DNA from: AP-15 sp963703665 | GTDB lineage: Bacteria; Pseudomonadota; Alphaproteobacteria; ATCC43930; CGMCC-115725 | Direction: 5' to 3' | Assembly (NCBI GenBank): GCA_963703665.1 | Contig: CAVPFB010000002.1 | Coordinates: forward strand, 1-64,000 | Length of the DNA stretch: 64,000 bases | In this document: piece after piece, positions 51,542 through 61,200 of the stretch | Position numbering within the stretch: the first letter of the stretch is position 1 | Layout of the letters: each line of letters starts with the position of its first letter | Made by a program: the position numbers and the translations under genes | The notes under the pieces: generated by a model | Seen by the model: only the letters and a program-made list of their open reading frames with translations | What the model was told of the DNA's origin: nothing | Database searches by the model: none

Positions 51542-52231
51542 TCAGGCCGCCGGTTCGACCGGCGGGCTCTGCCGCAGCTCGCTGAGCCGCCGTTCGCGGA
51601 CCGCCAGCAGGTAGCGCCGCGTCCATGTGATCAGCGCAACCATCGCCCCGACCCCGATCATCGGCGAGACCACCACCACCTGGGCCGGCGACAGCGTCAG
51701 CGCAAAGCCGACCCGGAGCGTCGCTTCGACCAGATAGGCGACGCCCCAAACCGTGGTCACGACGCGTTGCGCGTCACGAAAGCTGCGAAATTGCCATAGC
51801 CCGTTCCACCATGCGAGCCGCGCCCGGTCGTCGCCGGCGACGAACTGCCGGGTGACGTAGAACATCAACGGCCGCTTGGCAAAGAGGGAGCCGAAGCAGA
51901 TCAAGCCGAACGATGCGGTCAGGAACGACGCCTTGACCAGCCCGATAAACACGCTGTGGGTGATCAGCGAGACCGCCGTTCCGATTGCGAGAAAGCCGAT
52001 CACGATGATCCCGAGCGGCTCGACCCGGCGAGCTCGGACCCAGATGCGGATGTTGTTGACGACCGGAGAAAGCCCGCCGGCCGCCAGCGCCCACAGCGTC
52101 GCAACGCCGTAGCGGGCGAGGATGTTGAAGACGACGATCGGCACAGCCACATCGAACACGAGGGCGGGCAGCATCTCCCTGAAGGGGATGCGGCCGGTGG
52201 GTTCCGGCCCGACCGTCAGCGAATTGGACAT
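51542..52231 (-). CDS. VC0807-family-like integral membrane protein
   Basis: 229 residues with about six membrane segments: MLPALVFDVAVPIVVFNILA, RVEPLGIIVIGFLAIGTAVS, FLTASFGLICFGSLFAKRPL, TTVWGVAYLVEATLRVGFAL and VVVVSPMIGVGAMVALITWT. The FAKRPLMFYVTRQF segment is typical of this group of uncharacterised membrane proteins. No function known. ATG at 52231. Confidence 0.8.
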   Translation of the reverse strand: MSNSLTVGPEPTGRIPFREMLPALVFDVAVPIVVFNILARYGVATLWALAAGGLSPVVNNIRIWVRARRVEPLGIIVIGFLAIGTAVSLITHSVFIGLVKASFLTASFGLICFGSLFAKRPLMFYVTRQFVAGDDRARLAWWNGLWQFRSFRDAQRVVTTVWGVAYLVEATLRVGFALTLSPAQVVVVSPMIGVGAMVALITWTRRYLLAVRERRLSELRQSPPVEPAA

Positions 52232-52336
52232 CAGCCCTGCTTTATCCTCCCGATTTGCAGCGCAATTTATAGGATAAAACGGGAACAGAGTCAAATAAAC
52301 GTCGGTGGCGGTGTCGGCGCTCCCCAAGGAGGCCGC

Positions 52337-53260
52337 TCAGCCGGCCGGGCGCCGCTGTTTGGCGCGGCGGGGCCGGCCGCGCCGGAAGGCTTCGTGGCGC
52401 AGAAGGTAGAGGCCGGTCAGGGTCACGATCGCCGAGCCGATCACGATCGGCACGGTCGGCACCTCGCCCCACACCGCAAAACCTAGGATCGAGCCCCAGA
52501 TCAGGGCCATATAGTTGAACGGCGAGACTGCCGCCGCCGGCGCGTAGTAGAGCGCCTGGGTCGTCCAGTATTGCGAGACGCCGCCGATCAACCCGATCGA
52601 GCAGAACAGGGCGAGGCCGAATGGCCCCGGCGTCACCCAATAAAACGGCAGCACCGGCAATGTCCCCACGGTCATGAACAGGGCCGTGTAGAACACGATC
52701 GAGGCGGTCGATTCGGTGCGGGTCAGCCCGCGCACGCTCAGCGTGCCGACGGCGTTGCAGATCGCGCAGAGGAGTGCATAGCCCATGCCGGCCCAGTTGC
52801 CCGCACCGCTCGGCCGCGCCATGAAGAGGACGCCGACGAACCCGACCGAGACCGCGACCCACCGCTCGCGCCCGACCCGCTCCTTGAGCATCGGCCAGGA
52901 CAGCGCCGTCAGGAACAACGGTGCGGCAAAGGTCAGCGCCACCGCATCGGCCAATGGCAGCAGGTGATAGGCGAAGAACGAGGCGACGTTCGAGCCGCCC
53001 CAGATCGCCGCGCGGCCGAATTGCGCGCCGAGCCGGGTGGTGCGCAGAACCCGCATCCCGCCCGCCCGCATGACCAAGATATAGGACGGCAGCAGCGCAA
53101 CCGCGCTCCGAAAGAACACCAGCATCGGAATCGGATAGCTCTGCGCCAGCCACTTGCCGATCGCGTTCTGGATCGAAAACAGAAACACCGACGCGACCAT
53201 GTAGAGAATGCCGAGCCGGATGTCGTCGGCTCGGGGTGCGGTCGCCGGAGCGGCAGGCAC
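52337..53260 (-). CDS. EamA/DMT-superfamily transporter
   Basis: About 307 residues from GTG at 53260, ten membrane segments in two EamA halves. First half: LGILYMVASVFLFSIQNAIG, PMLVFFRSAVALLPSYILVM, AFHLLPLADAVALTFAAPLF-type segment and the ERVGRERWVAVSVGFVGVLF turn. Second half: ALLCAICNAVGTLSVRGLTR, FYWVTPGPFGLALFCSIGLI, YYAPAAAVSPFNYMALIWGS and VIGSAIVTLTGLYLL. Exporter of metabolites or amino-acid-like compounds by family; substrate unknown. Ends with a basic tail. Confidence 0.88.
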   Translation of the reverse strand: MPAAPATAPRADDIRLGILYMVASVFLFSIQNAIGKWLAQSYPIPMLVFFRSAVALLPSYILVMRAGGMRVLRTTRLGAQFGRAAIWGGSNVASFFAYHLLPLADAVALTFAAPLFLTALSWPMLKERVGRERWVAVSVGFVGVLFMARPSGAGNWAGMGYALLCAICNAVGTLSVRGLTRTESTASIVFYTALFMTVGTLPVLPFYWVTPGPFGLALFCSIGLIGGVSQYWTTQALYYAPAAAVSPFNYMALIWGSILGFAVWGEVPTVPIVIGSAIVTLTGLYLLRHEAFRRGRPRRAKQRRPAG

Positions 53261-53265
53261 GGCGC

Positions 53266-55073
53266 TCAGAAATGGTCGGGATCGAACGCCAGCACCGTGG
53301 CGCCGCCGAGGATCGCTGGCAGACGGCCCGGCGCCAGAGCCAGGAAATGCTCGGCAAAAAAGAGTGCGGTCGCGAGCTTGGCGCGCAAAAACGCCGGGTC
53401 GCCGTCGCCGGCGGTCAGCAGACGCTGGGCGACGAGCGCCTGACGCGCCATCAGCCAGCCGGCGCAGACCTCGCCGAACAGTTGCAGATAGCATGCGGCG
53501 CCCGCCCCGGCCGCCGCCATATCGCATTCCACGAGAACCGCGGTCGCGTTCTCGAGGGTCTCCAGGCCCATGCGCAATGCGCCGGCGATCGGCGCCAAGT
53601 CGGCCTCTCCGGCCTGATCGAGCGCCGCCGTCGTCGCCTCGATGTCGTCGAACAGGGCCGTTGCCGCCGTGCCCTTGTCGCGAGCGAGTTTGCGGCCGAC
53701 CAGGTCGTTGGCCTGGATGCCGTTGGTGCCCTCATAGATCGGGGCGATCCGGGCGTCGCGCAGATGTTGTGCGGCGCCGGTTTCCTCGATGTAGCCCATG
53801 CCGCCATGCACCTGGATGCCGGTCGAGGCGACGGCGACGCCGATATCGGTGCACCAGGCCTTGACCACCGGGATCAAGAGATCGGCGCGACGCTGCGCGC
53901 CCGAACGCTCCGGGCCGGATCGGGATCGCGGCGGGCATGGTCGATCGTCGCCGCGGCATAATAGGCGAGCGAGCGCATCGCCTCGGTCGCCGCGCGCATC
54001 CACAACAGCATGCGCCGCACGTCGGGGTGATAGACGATCGGCAATGCCCCGGCATCGGGTCGGGCGCCGGCATCGGCGGCGGCGCCGGGCGGGCGGCCCT
54101 GCACCCGCGTCCGCGCAAAGTCGCGGGCCTGCTGGTAGGCGCGCTCGGCGATTGCCAGGCCTTGCACCCCGACATTGAGGCGGGCGTTGTTCATCATCGT
54201 GAACATGTATTCGAGACCGCGGTTTTCCTCGCCGATCCGCCAGCCGATCGCGTCCTCATAGGCGAGCACGCAGGTCGGCGAGGCGTGGATGCCGAGCTTG
54301 TGCTCGAGGCTGAGGGTGCGCACCGCGTTGCGTTGTCCGGGCCGACCCATGTCATCGGGCAGGAATTTCGGCACCAGGAACAGCGAGAGCCCCTTTGATC
54401 CGGGCGGCGCGCCGGGGGTGCGCGCCAGCACCGCGTGGACGATGTTCGGCGCCAAATCATGGTCGCCGTAGCTGATGAAGATCTTCTGGCCGGCGATCCG
54501 GTAATGGTCGCCGTGGGTCGGATCGTGGGCCGGCGCCGCGCGGGTGGTCAGCGCGCCCAGATCCGACCCGGCCTGCGGCTCGGTCAGGTTCATCGTGCCG
54601 GTCCATTCGCCCGCTATGAGCTTGCCCAGATACAGCCGCTGCTGCTCCGACGAGCCATAGGTCTGCAGCAATTCGATCGCGGCGAAATTGAGCAGCGGGC
54701 ACAGCGCAAAGCTCATGCAGGCCGCGTCCATCATCTCGGCAACCGGTGCGGCGAGCGCCAACGGCAAGCCCTGCCCGCCATGTTCCGGATCGGCGGCGAG
54801 CCCGTTCCAGCCGCCCTCGACATAGCGGGCATAGGCCTCGCGAAATCCCGGCGGGGTGCGCACGACGCCGTTTTCGAGGACGCTGCCGATCCGGTCGGCC
54901 GGCTGGTTCAATGGCGCCAGCACAGTCTCGGCGAGCCTCGCCGCCTCGCCGAGGATCGCTTCGACGAGCTCGCCATCGGCCGCCTCATAGCCGGGCAGCG
55001 CCGCCACCTCGCCGATCCCGGCCACCTCCTCGAGCACAAAGCGCATATCGGCGATGGGCGCGGTGTAGGACAT
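53266..55073 (-). CDS. acyl-CoA dehydrogenase, one frameshift
   Basis: About 600 residues, the larger FadE-like class with a C-terminal extension. N-terminal part from ATG at 55073: MSYTAPIADMRFVLEEVAGI, GGWNGLAADPEHGGQGLPLA, FAD/CoA region TGTMNLTEPQAGSDLGALTT, SLEHKLGIHASPTCVLAYED, and ENRGLEYMFTMMNNARLNVG. Near 53885 one base is gained or lost, and the protein continues in the other frame as RADLLIPVVKAWCTDIGVAV, ASTGIQVHGGMGYIEETGAA (catalytic Glu region), RIAPIYEGTNGIQANDLVGR. The last 120 residues form the C-terminal acyl-CoA dehydrogenase extension. Substrate chain length unknown. Confidence 0.9.
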
Positions 55074-55122
55074 CGGAGGGCCTCCGGGCGACGGTCGCAG
55101 CGCTGCCGGCGATCCTACCCGC

Positions 55123-55527
55123 TCATGCCTCCAGCAGCGAGATGCCTAGCGCGCGGGCGCTCGCACCCAGCGCCTTGTCGAGTGTCGCCAACGGCAGCGT
55201 GCGACGCGGCGCCAGCTCCAGATAGGGGGCGTCGTATAGCGTGATCTGGCAACGAGCGGCCAGCTGCAAGCTGCTCGTCAAGGCATAGTTGTCGGTCTCG
55301 GGATCGACAGTGATCGGCATAAGAGCGAGTTCAGCCAGGGCCTTGTCACGAAAGGACCGCTCGATCCGCCGGCGCCGGACAGCAGTCTCAAAAGCGTTGG
55401 CGACTTCCAGCCGCCACAATGCCGGGACCATCGCTCCCCCGTTCACCACCTGATCGAGCAGCGCGTCCGCGGCCGCTGTGCGCTCGTCCTCGAAATACCA
55501 GCTCAATGCGAGTGAAGCATCGAGCAC
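55123..55527 (-). CDS. PIN-domain toxin (VapC type)
   Basis: 134 residues from GTG at 55527. Pattern MLDASLALSWYFEDERTAAA (first acidic residue), VPALWRLEVANAFETAVRRR (Glu), and CQITLYDAPYLELAPRRTLP (Asp of YDAPYLELA), ending ATLDKALGASARALGI. This DASLALSW subgroup of VapC pairs with Phd-type antitoxins. The antitoxin, with a frameshift at its start, lies 7 bases upstream. Confidence 0.88.
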   Translation of the reverse strand: MLDASLALSWYFEDERTAAADALLDQVVNGGAMVPALWRLEVANAFETAVRRRRIERSFRDKALAELALMPITVDPETDNYALTSSLQLAARCQITLYDAPYLELAPRRTLPLATLDKALGASARALGISLLEA

Positions 55528-55533
55528 CAGAAC

Positions 55534-55775
55534 TCACAACCGGCCTTCGTTAATCAGATCCTTGATGCTCAGTCCTCCGAGCGTGACGCCCTTGCTCATC
55601 TCACGGATGCGCTGTGCGGCCGCACGCGCTTCCGCGCGATTGAAGGCGGATTTCGGAGGCACGAGCCTGGCACCTTCCCTGCCGTGCCTGGTGATGACCA
55701 CCTCCTCGCCGCGCTCGACCAGATCGAGCAGCTGGCCGAGCCGGTTCTTTGCCTCGAACGCACCGATCTCCTCAT
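55534..55775 (-). CDS. Phd/YefM-type antitoxin, frameshift at codon 3
   Basis: ATG at 55775 should read MREIGAFEAKNRLGQLLDLV, but one G is missing from a ggg run near 55770, so the correct frame starts only after it. It continues ERGEEVVITRHGREGARLVP, FNRAEARAAAQRIREMSKGV, TLGGLSIKDLINEGRL and stops at 55534. About 80 residues, the normal Phd fold plus a helical toxin-binding tail. It is followed by the PIN toxin with a 6-base gap. A single indel explains the broken start. Confidence 0.75.
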
Positions 55776-55846
55776 CGAAATCCCCGCGTGTTCGATCTAG
55801 CCTCCAGCGGCTTCACCCACTCCACACGGAAGGCAATCGGGACCGC

Positions 55847-57262
55847 TTATAGATTGACCAGCTTGCCCGGGTTCATGATGCCGTTGGGGTCGAGCGCGTG
55901 CTTGATGCGGCGCATCAGCTCGATCTCGACCGCCGGCTTGTAATGGGTGATCTCGTCGCGCTTCATGATGCCGACCCCGTGCTCGGCGCTGATCGACCCG
56001 TGCAATTCACGCACGATGCCGTGCACGATGTCGTTGAACTCCTGCCAGCGTTCGAGATAGGCCGCCTTGTCCATCGCCTCCGGCTGGGTCAGGTTGAAGT
56101 GGATATTGCCGTCGCCGACATGGCCGAAAGCGATCGGCCGGATGCCGGGCAGTCGTTCGCCGACGGCGGCGCTGGCGCGGGTGACGAACTCGGCGACCCG
56201 GCTGACGGGCACCGCGACGTCGTGTTTGATCGAGCCCGAATAAAGCTGCGCCTCAACGATCGCCTCGCGGATCCGCCACAGCTCCTTCCGCTGCGCCCCG
56301 CTCGCGGCGACGACCCCGTCGGCGACAAGACCCTGGTCGAGCGCCTCTTCGAGCAGCCGTTCGAGCAGCGCGCGTATGCCGCTCTCGGTCTGGCTCGACG
56401 ACATTTCCAGCAGCACATACCAGGGATGGCGCGCGGCGAGCGGGTCGATCGTGCCGGGGATATGCGAGAGCGCCAGATCGAGCCCGGCGCGCGGGATCAG
56501 CTCGAATGCGGTCAGCTGGTCGGCGGTGGCGGTGCGGGCATGGGCAAAGAGGACCATCGCATCCTCGATCCGGCCGAGTGCAACAAAGGCGGTCTCTATT
56601 TCGCGCGGCTTGGGGAACAGCTTGAGGGTCGCCGCGGTGATGATGCCGAGCGTGCCCTCGCCGCCGATAAACAATTGCTTCAGATCGTAGCCGGTATTGT
56701 CCTTGCGCAATCCCCTGAGGCCGTCCCAGACCCGCCCGTCGGGCAGCACCACCTCTAATCCCAGGACCAATTCGCGGGTATTGCCGTAACGTAAGACCGC
56801 AATGCCGCCGGCATTGGTCGAGATATTGCCGCCAATCTGGCAGCTGCCCTCCGCGCCGAGGCTCAATGGAAACAGCCGATCGACCTCGGCCGCCCTCTGC
56901 TGCAGATCGGCGAGAATGCACCCCGCCTCGACCGTCATGGTGAAGTTGACCGGGTCGATCGCGCGGACGCGGTTCATCCGGCCGAGCGCCAGCACGATGT
57001 TGTCGCGGTCCTTGGGCGGCACCCCGCCGCCGACCAGCCCGGTATTGCCGCCCTGCGGCACGATCGCCAACCCCGCCTCGGCGCAGATGCTGACGACCGC
57101 CGCGACCGCCGCGGTAGAACCCGGCCGCACCACCAGCCGAGTCGCCCCGCGATAAAGCCGCCGCGCCTCGACCAGGTACGACTCCTCGTCGCGCGGATCG
57201 GCGATCCATCCCACCTGGCCGACCGCCTGCTTGATCTTCTCCAAGACCGCTGCGAGCTCCAC
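55847..57262 (-). CDS. FAD-binding oxidase (GlcD / D-2-hydroxyacid dehydrogenase type)
   Basis: 471 residues. PCMH-type FAD domain: ATRLVVRPGSTAAVAAVVSI, AIVPQGGNTGLVGGGVPPKD, NRVRAIDPVNFTMTVEAGCI, LSLGAEGSCQIGGNISTNAG, LKQLFIGGEGTLGIITAATL. C-terminal domain: RPIAFGHVGDGNIHFNLTQP (metal and substrate His) and SISAEHGVGIMKRDEITHYK, ending LDPNGIMNPGKLVNL. Closest in layout to D-2-hydroxyglutarate or D-lactate/glycolate dehydrogenases. Divergent from the propeller protein gene. Confidence 0.9.
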   Translation of the reverse strand: MELAAVLEKIKQAVGQVGWIADPRDEESYLVEARRLYRGATRLVVRPGSTAAVAAVVSICAEAGLAIVPQGGNTGLVGGGVPPKDRDNIVLALGRMNRVRAIDPVNFTMTVEAGCILADLQQRAAEVDRLFPLSLGAEGSCQIGGNISTNAGGIAVLRYGNTRELVLGLEVVLPDGRVWDGLRGLRKDNTGYDLKQLFIGGEGTLGIITAATLKLFPKPREIETAFVALGRIEDAMVLFAHARTATADQLTAFELIPRAGLDLALSHIPGTIDPLAARHPWYVLLEMSSSQTESGIRALLERLLEEALDQGLVADGVVAASGAQRKELWRIREAIVEAQLYSGSIKHDVAVPVSRVAEFVTRASAAVGERLPGIRPIAFGHVGDGNIHFNLTQPEAMDKAAYLERWQEFNDIVHGIVRELHGSISAEHGVGIMKRDEITHYKPAVEIELMRRIKHALDPNGIMNPGKLVNL

Positions 57263-57452
57263 CGGTCACCTTCTCCGTTGCGCCGCAGTCATCTATATGA
57301 CATTTATATGTCCTCTATCAGGCGTCTTATCGCGAAATTGCGGCTGATTGCGCTGTTGAGCCTGGCCGCGTTTCCGCCACGCTACCGAATCTCGGTCAAA
57401 ATTCACGGATTGGCCTTCGCGCTGGCGGCAGGCCGCGGTCAGGGAGAACGCC

Positions 57453-59312
57453 ATGAAGCGTCGCATTTCCGAGTTGCTCGCGATCGGGACCCTTGCCGTT
57501 GGCTGCCTTCTTCTCGGCGGCAACCGGAGTCTCGCGCAAAATGCCTACATTACAAACCCAGGTTCCAACACCGTGTCGGTGATCGCGACCGGGAATAGTT
57601 CGGTGAGCGCCACGATCCCGGTCGGCAAGACACCCTTTGGCGTGGCGGTCAGCCCGGACGGCAGCAAGGTCTATGTCACAAACTTGGACTCCAACACCGT
57701 ATCGGTGATCGCGACGGCGACCAACACGGTGAGCGCCACGATCCCCGTCGGCAGACTTCCTACCGGGGTGGCGGTCAGCCCGGACGGCAGCAAGGTCTAT
57801 GTCGCGAACGAGGGCTCCAACACCGTGTCGGTGATCGTGGTCAGCGCGGTGGTGTGGGAGACGATTCCCGTCGGCAGCGCTCCTATCGGCGTGGCGGTGA
57901 GCCCGGACGGCAGCAAGGTCTATGTCGCGAACGCGGGCTCCAACAATGTATCGGTGATCGCCACCGTGACCGACACGGTGAGCGCCGCGATCCCGGTCGG
58001 CAGCGAACCTTTCGGCGTGGCGGTGACCCCGGACGGCAGCAAGGTCTATGTCGCGATCACCGGTAAGGTATCGGTGATCGCCACGGCGACCGACACGGTG
58101 AGCGCCACGATCCCGGTCGGCAGCTATCCTAACGGCGTGGCGGTGACCCCGGACGGCAGCAAGGTCTATGTCGCGAACAGTGCGGCCGGCACCGGGGCCG
58201 GCACCGTGTCGGTAATCGCCACGGCGACCCACTCGGTGAGCGCCACGATCCCCGTCGGTAGAGCTCCTTACGGTGTGGCGGTCACCCCGGACGGCATCAA
58301 GGTGTATGTCGCGAACGGAGCCTCCAATACCGTGTCGGTGATCGCTACTGCGACCAATACAGTAACCACCACGATTCCCGTCGGCAGCGGCCCGGCCGCG
58401 TTCGGCGTTTTCATAGTGCCCACGGAGCGAGCAACCAGCGATTTCAACGCTGACGGCAAGTCCGACATATTGTGGCAGAACGCCAACGGCCAGCCGGCGA
58501 TCTGGCTGATGCACGGCGCCACCCCCATCAGCAAAGCGTCGGTCGGGGTGAACCCTGGGCCGAGCTGGCGAGTGATCGGTACCGGCGATTTCTACGGCAG
58601 CCTATACTCGGACATTCTGTTGCAGAATCTGAGCGGCGCAGTAGCGATCTTTGAGATGAACGGGACCACACAGATCCCCGGGGACCCCAATGTCGGCAAC
58701 CCTGGGGCGAGCTGGCACGTGATCGGCAGCGGCGATTTCAATGGTGACGGCTATTCCGACATTCTATTGCAAAACACCAGCGGCGCCGTTGCGATCTGGG
58801 AGATGAACGGAACCAAAGTGATCGCCAGCGCCATCGTCGGCAACCCCGGGCCGAGCTGGCGTGTGGTGGGTGCCGGCGACTTCAACGGCGACGGCAAGTC
58901 CGACATTCTTTGGCAAAACAGCAATGGCGCCGTCACGATCTGGGAGATGAACGGGTTAAAGGTGATCGCGAGCGCCGTCGTCGGCAACCCCGGCACGAGC
59001 TGGCACGCAATCGGCAGCGGCGATTTCAACGGCGACGGCAAGGCCGACATCCTGTGGCAGGACACCGACGGTCAGGCGGATATCTGGCTGATGAACGGCA
59101 CCCACCCGATCAGCGAAACCTTTGTCGGGACGAACCCCGGGCCGAGCTGGCACGTTCTCGGCACCGGCGATTACAACGGCGACCGCCATTCCGACATCCT
59201 GTGGCAGAACGCCAACGGCGCCATCGATATCTGGCTGATGAACGGGGCCAAGGTGATCGCCAGCGGCAGCCCCGGCAATCCTGGGCCGGGCTGGCACGCA
59301 ATCGCTGAATAA
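57453..59312 (+). CDS. secreted YVTN seven-bladed propeller fused to six FG-GAP/VCBS-like repeats
   Basis: 619 residues, signal peptide LLAIGTLAVGCLLLGGNRSL followed by AQ. Residues about 30-320 hold seven YVTN repeats of about 42 residues (SNTVSVIATATNTVSATIPV, GVAVSPDGSKVYVAN), enough for one complete propeller. Residues about 325-619 hold six repeats of about 49 residues (GDFNGDGKSDILWQNSNGAV, TIWEMNGLKVIASAVVGNPG, SWHAIG) with Ca-binding-like D-x-N-x-D-G loops. Repeats are very alike at base level, suggesting recent duplication. Extracellular binding or adhesion is likely; no enzyme domain is seen. Confidence 0.9.
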   Translation: MKRRISELLAIGTLAVGCLLLGGNRSLAQNAYITNPGSNTVSVIATGNSSVSATIPVGKTPFGVAVSPDGSKVYVTNLDSNTVSVIATATNTVSATIPVGRLPTGVAVSPDGSKVYVANEGSNTVSVIVVSAVVWETIPVGSAPIGVAVSPDGSKVYVANAGSNNVSVIATVTDTVSAAIPVGSEPFGVAVTPDGSKVYVAITGKVSVIATATDTVSATIPVGSYPNGVAVTPDGSKVYVANSAAGTGAGTVSVIATATHSVSATIPVGRAPYGVAVTPDGIKVYVANGASNTVSVIATATNTVTTTIPVGSGPAAFGVFIVPTERATSDFNADGKSDILWQNANGQPAIWLMHGATPISKASVGVNPGPSWRVIGTGDFYGSLYSDILLQNLSGAVAIFEMNGTTQIPGDPNVGNPGASWHVIGSGDFNGDGYSDILLQNTSGAVAIWEMNGTKVIASAIVGNPGPSWRVVGAGDFNGDGKSDILWQNSNGAVTIWEMNGLKVIASAVVGNPGTSWHAIGSGDFNGDGKADILWQDTDGQADIWLMNGTHPISETFVGTNPGPSWHVLGTGDYNGDRHSDILWQNANGAIDIWLMNGAKVIASGSPGNPGPGWHAIAE

Positions 59313-59449
59313 GCCGGGCGCACTGGAGCCCCAACCCGCACGCGCAACAGCCGCACAGCGGTGGCGGCCTCGGGTCGCCGCCGGCTGCGCTTAGCTGCTC
59401 GACAGGGCGGATCGCCCACCCGTCGGCGCCGGGACCGCGTTCGCGTCGG

Positions 59450-60019
59450 TCAGCCGCGCTCGATTTCGCCGGCGACGCGGTCGAGCGCTTCGGTGATGGT
59501 GCGGACCTGTCCCGCCTCCAACGGGCCGCGGCCGAGGCGGATCGACAGTGCCATGTCGAGGTTGCGCATAGCGCGCCGGATCTCCGGCGCCGGGCCGTCG
59601 CCGATGGCCCGGGTCGCCTCGGCCATGCGGGCGAAGATCGCCTCGACGAGGGCCCGGTTGGCGGCGAGAAAGGCGGTTCCCTCCGCGGTGATCGAATAGA
59701 GCTTGCGCGGGCCTTCGGCGGTCTCGGGCCGCAGATAACCGAGCTCCTCGAGCAGGGTCAGGGTCGGGTAGATCACACCCGGACTCGGGCTGTAGGTGCC
59801 GCCGAACTGCTCCTCGATCGCCTTGATCAGCTCGTAGCCGTGGCGCGGCTTCTCGGCGATCAGGTGCAGCAGCACATAGCGCAAATCGCCGTGGTCGAAG
59901 ACCCGGCCCGAGCGCCGGTCGCGGCCGCCGCGGTGGTGATTGCCGAAGCGCGCGACCTCATGGCCGAAAATGCCGCGGGCCTGCCGCGTGCCGCCGTGAG
60001 GATGGAGATGTCTGTACAT
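59450..60019 (-). CDS. PadR-family transcriptional regulator
   Basis: 189 residues from ATG at 60019. A His/Gly/Arg-rich N-terminal extension of about 45 residues precedes the PadR winged helix: LRYVLLHLIAEKPRHGYELI, KAIEEQFGGTYSPSPGVIYP, TLTLLEELGYLRPETAEGPR, KLYSITAEGTAFLAANRALV. The C-terminal helix mediates dimerisation. The extension (HLHPHGGTRQ, RDRRSGRVFDHGD) is typical of alphaproteobacterial PadR proteins. It lies 83 bases downstream of the DOPA-dioxygenase/VOC fusion on the same strand and may regulate it. Confidence 0.9.
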   Translation of the reverse strand: MYRHLHPHGGTRQARGIFGHEVARFGNHHRGGRDRRSGRVFDHGDLRYVLLHLIAEKPRHGYELIKAIEEQFGGTYSPSPGVIYPTLTLLEELGYLRPETAEGPRKLYSITAEGTAFLAANRALVEAIFARMAEATRAIGDGPAPEIRRAMRNLDMALSIRLGRGPLEAGQVRTITEALDRVAGEIERG

Positions 60020-60102
60020 TTTCTTGTGCTTTCTTGCTGTGGTGATTGCCGCCGGCGGCGCGGCAGTGGCCGGCTGGCCAACGCCGCCCGCATCGGCTGC
60101 GT

Positions 60103-61068
60103 CTAACGGGTGGGGGCGCTGCGCTCGCCGCGCTGAAGGCGCTCGATCCGTGCCTGCATTTCCGCTCCGGGCCAATCTTCGAGCAGCCATGCCGGCAGCG
60201 GATCGTCCCCGCCGCCGACCGGCAGCGCCTCGTCATCGTCCGACCGCCCGCCCTGGAACAGCTGCAGCGCGTGCGGCATCTCGTAATAGATTTCGAGCGT
60301 GTTGCCGTCGGGGTCGGCAAAGTAAAAGCTGCGCTGATTGACGTGATTGGTGGCGCGCAGGATCGCGACCCCGCTCCTGACCAGGTGCGTATAGGCGTCG
60401 CGCAATGCCGCATAGCTGCCGACCTGGAAGGCGATGTGCCCGAGCCCGATCTGGCCCTTCTGCGGGCGCTGCGCCTCGCCCGGCGCCGGGTGCTGGCCGA
60501 TGTCGAGAGTGTGGAAATTCTCGCCCAAGGTCATGAACACGCCGCCGTGCTCCGGGTCCTCCTCGGCGATCGCAAAGCCGAGGATGTCGCGGTAGAACCG
60601 CTTGGAGGCCTCCTGGTCGGCGACCCGCAGGTTGACGTGGCCGATGCCCTTGAGCCTGATCGGGTTGGTTTCGGCGACCGCCTGCTGGTCCTTCGGCAGC
60701 AGCTCGCGCCGATAGCTTCGCCGCAGGGTCTCGAGCTTCAGCGGCACCGGGGTGCCGAGCCACAGCGCATAGCGGCTGTGGTCATCGACCGAATCATCGC
60801 TGAGCGGGTGGATCAGAACGTCCAACCCCTCGCGGTTCAGCATCAGCCAGGGCACGAGGTTCGTGAACTCGGCCGCGGCGAAAATGATCTGCAGGTTGGC
60901 GATCGGGTGCGGGCCGACCGGTCCGTCGCGAAAGCCGCCGAATTCGACCGGGAATTTGCGGCCGATCGCGTCGGCGAGGCGCTCGGCGACCGGGCGCGTC
61001 GCCGCGTCGTAATAGAGATGAGCGTGATAGCCGTTGAGCGGGGTGGGTTCGGTTGTCGTATCGGTCAT
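60103..61068 (-). CDS. DOPA 4,5-dioxygenase-like domain fused to a VOC/glyoxalase domain
   Basis: 321 residues. Residues about 10-110 match the DOPA 4,5-dioxygenase family: LNGYHAHLYYDAATRPVAER, GGFRDGPVGPHPIANLQIIF, LVPWLMLNREGLDVLIHPLS, DDHSRYALWLG, with several conserved His. Residues about 135-275 form a VOC domain: IGHVNLRVADQEASKRFYRD (metal His), FAIAEEDPEHGGVFMTLGEN, LGHIAFQVGSYAALRDAYTH (second His), RSFYFADPDGNTLEIYYEMP (metal Glu). Both halves belong to ring-cleavage-type folds. Substrate is unknown; divergent from a cupin gene. Confidence 0.85.
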   Translation of the reverse strand: MTDTTTEPTPLNGYHAHLYYDAATRPVAERLADAIGRKFPVEFGGFRDGPVGPHPIANLQIIFAAAEFTNLVPWLMLNREGLDVLIHPLSDDSVDDHSRYALWLGTPVPLKLETLRRSYRRELLPKDQQAVAETNPIRLKGIGHVNLRVADQEASKRFYRDILGFAIAEEDPEHGGVFMTLGENFHTLDIGQHPAPGEAQRPQKGQIGLGHIAFQVGSYAALRDAYTHLVRSGVAILRATNHVNQRSFYFADPDGNTLEIYYEMPHALQLFQGGRSDDDEALPVGGGDDPLPAWLLEDWPGAEMQARIERLQRGERSAPTR

Positions 61069-61200
61069 GGGCCTCTTTCTCGGTTCGTGTCATTCAGGAC
61101 GCATCTTAGATATATCGAAATGCAGTCTCATGCAAGCTCTTTTTGGCCTGCTGTACCGGCCCGTGCTAAGCTCGGTGCGATTCGCAACAGGGCGAGCGAA

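Noticed and set aside
57585..58400. Regular repeats of about 126 bases, considered as a CRISPR array
   Set aside because: They encode YVTN protein repeats in one frame, with no spacer/repeat alternation of CRISPR size and no cas genes.
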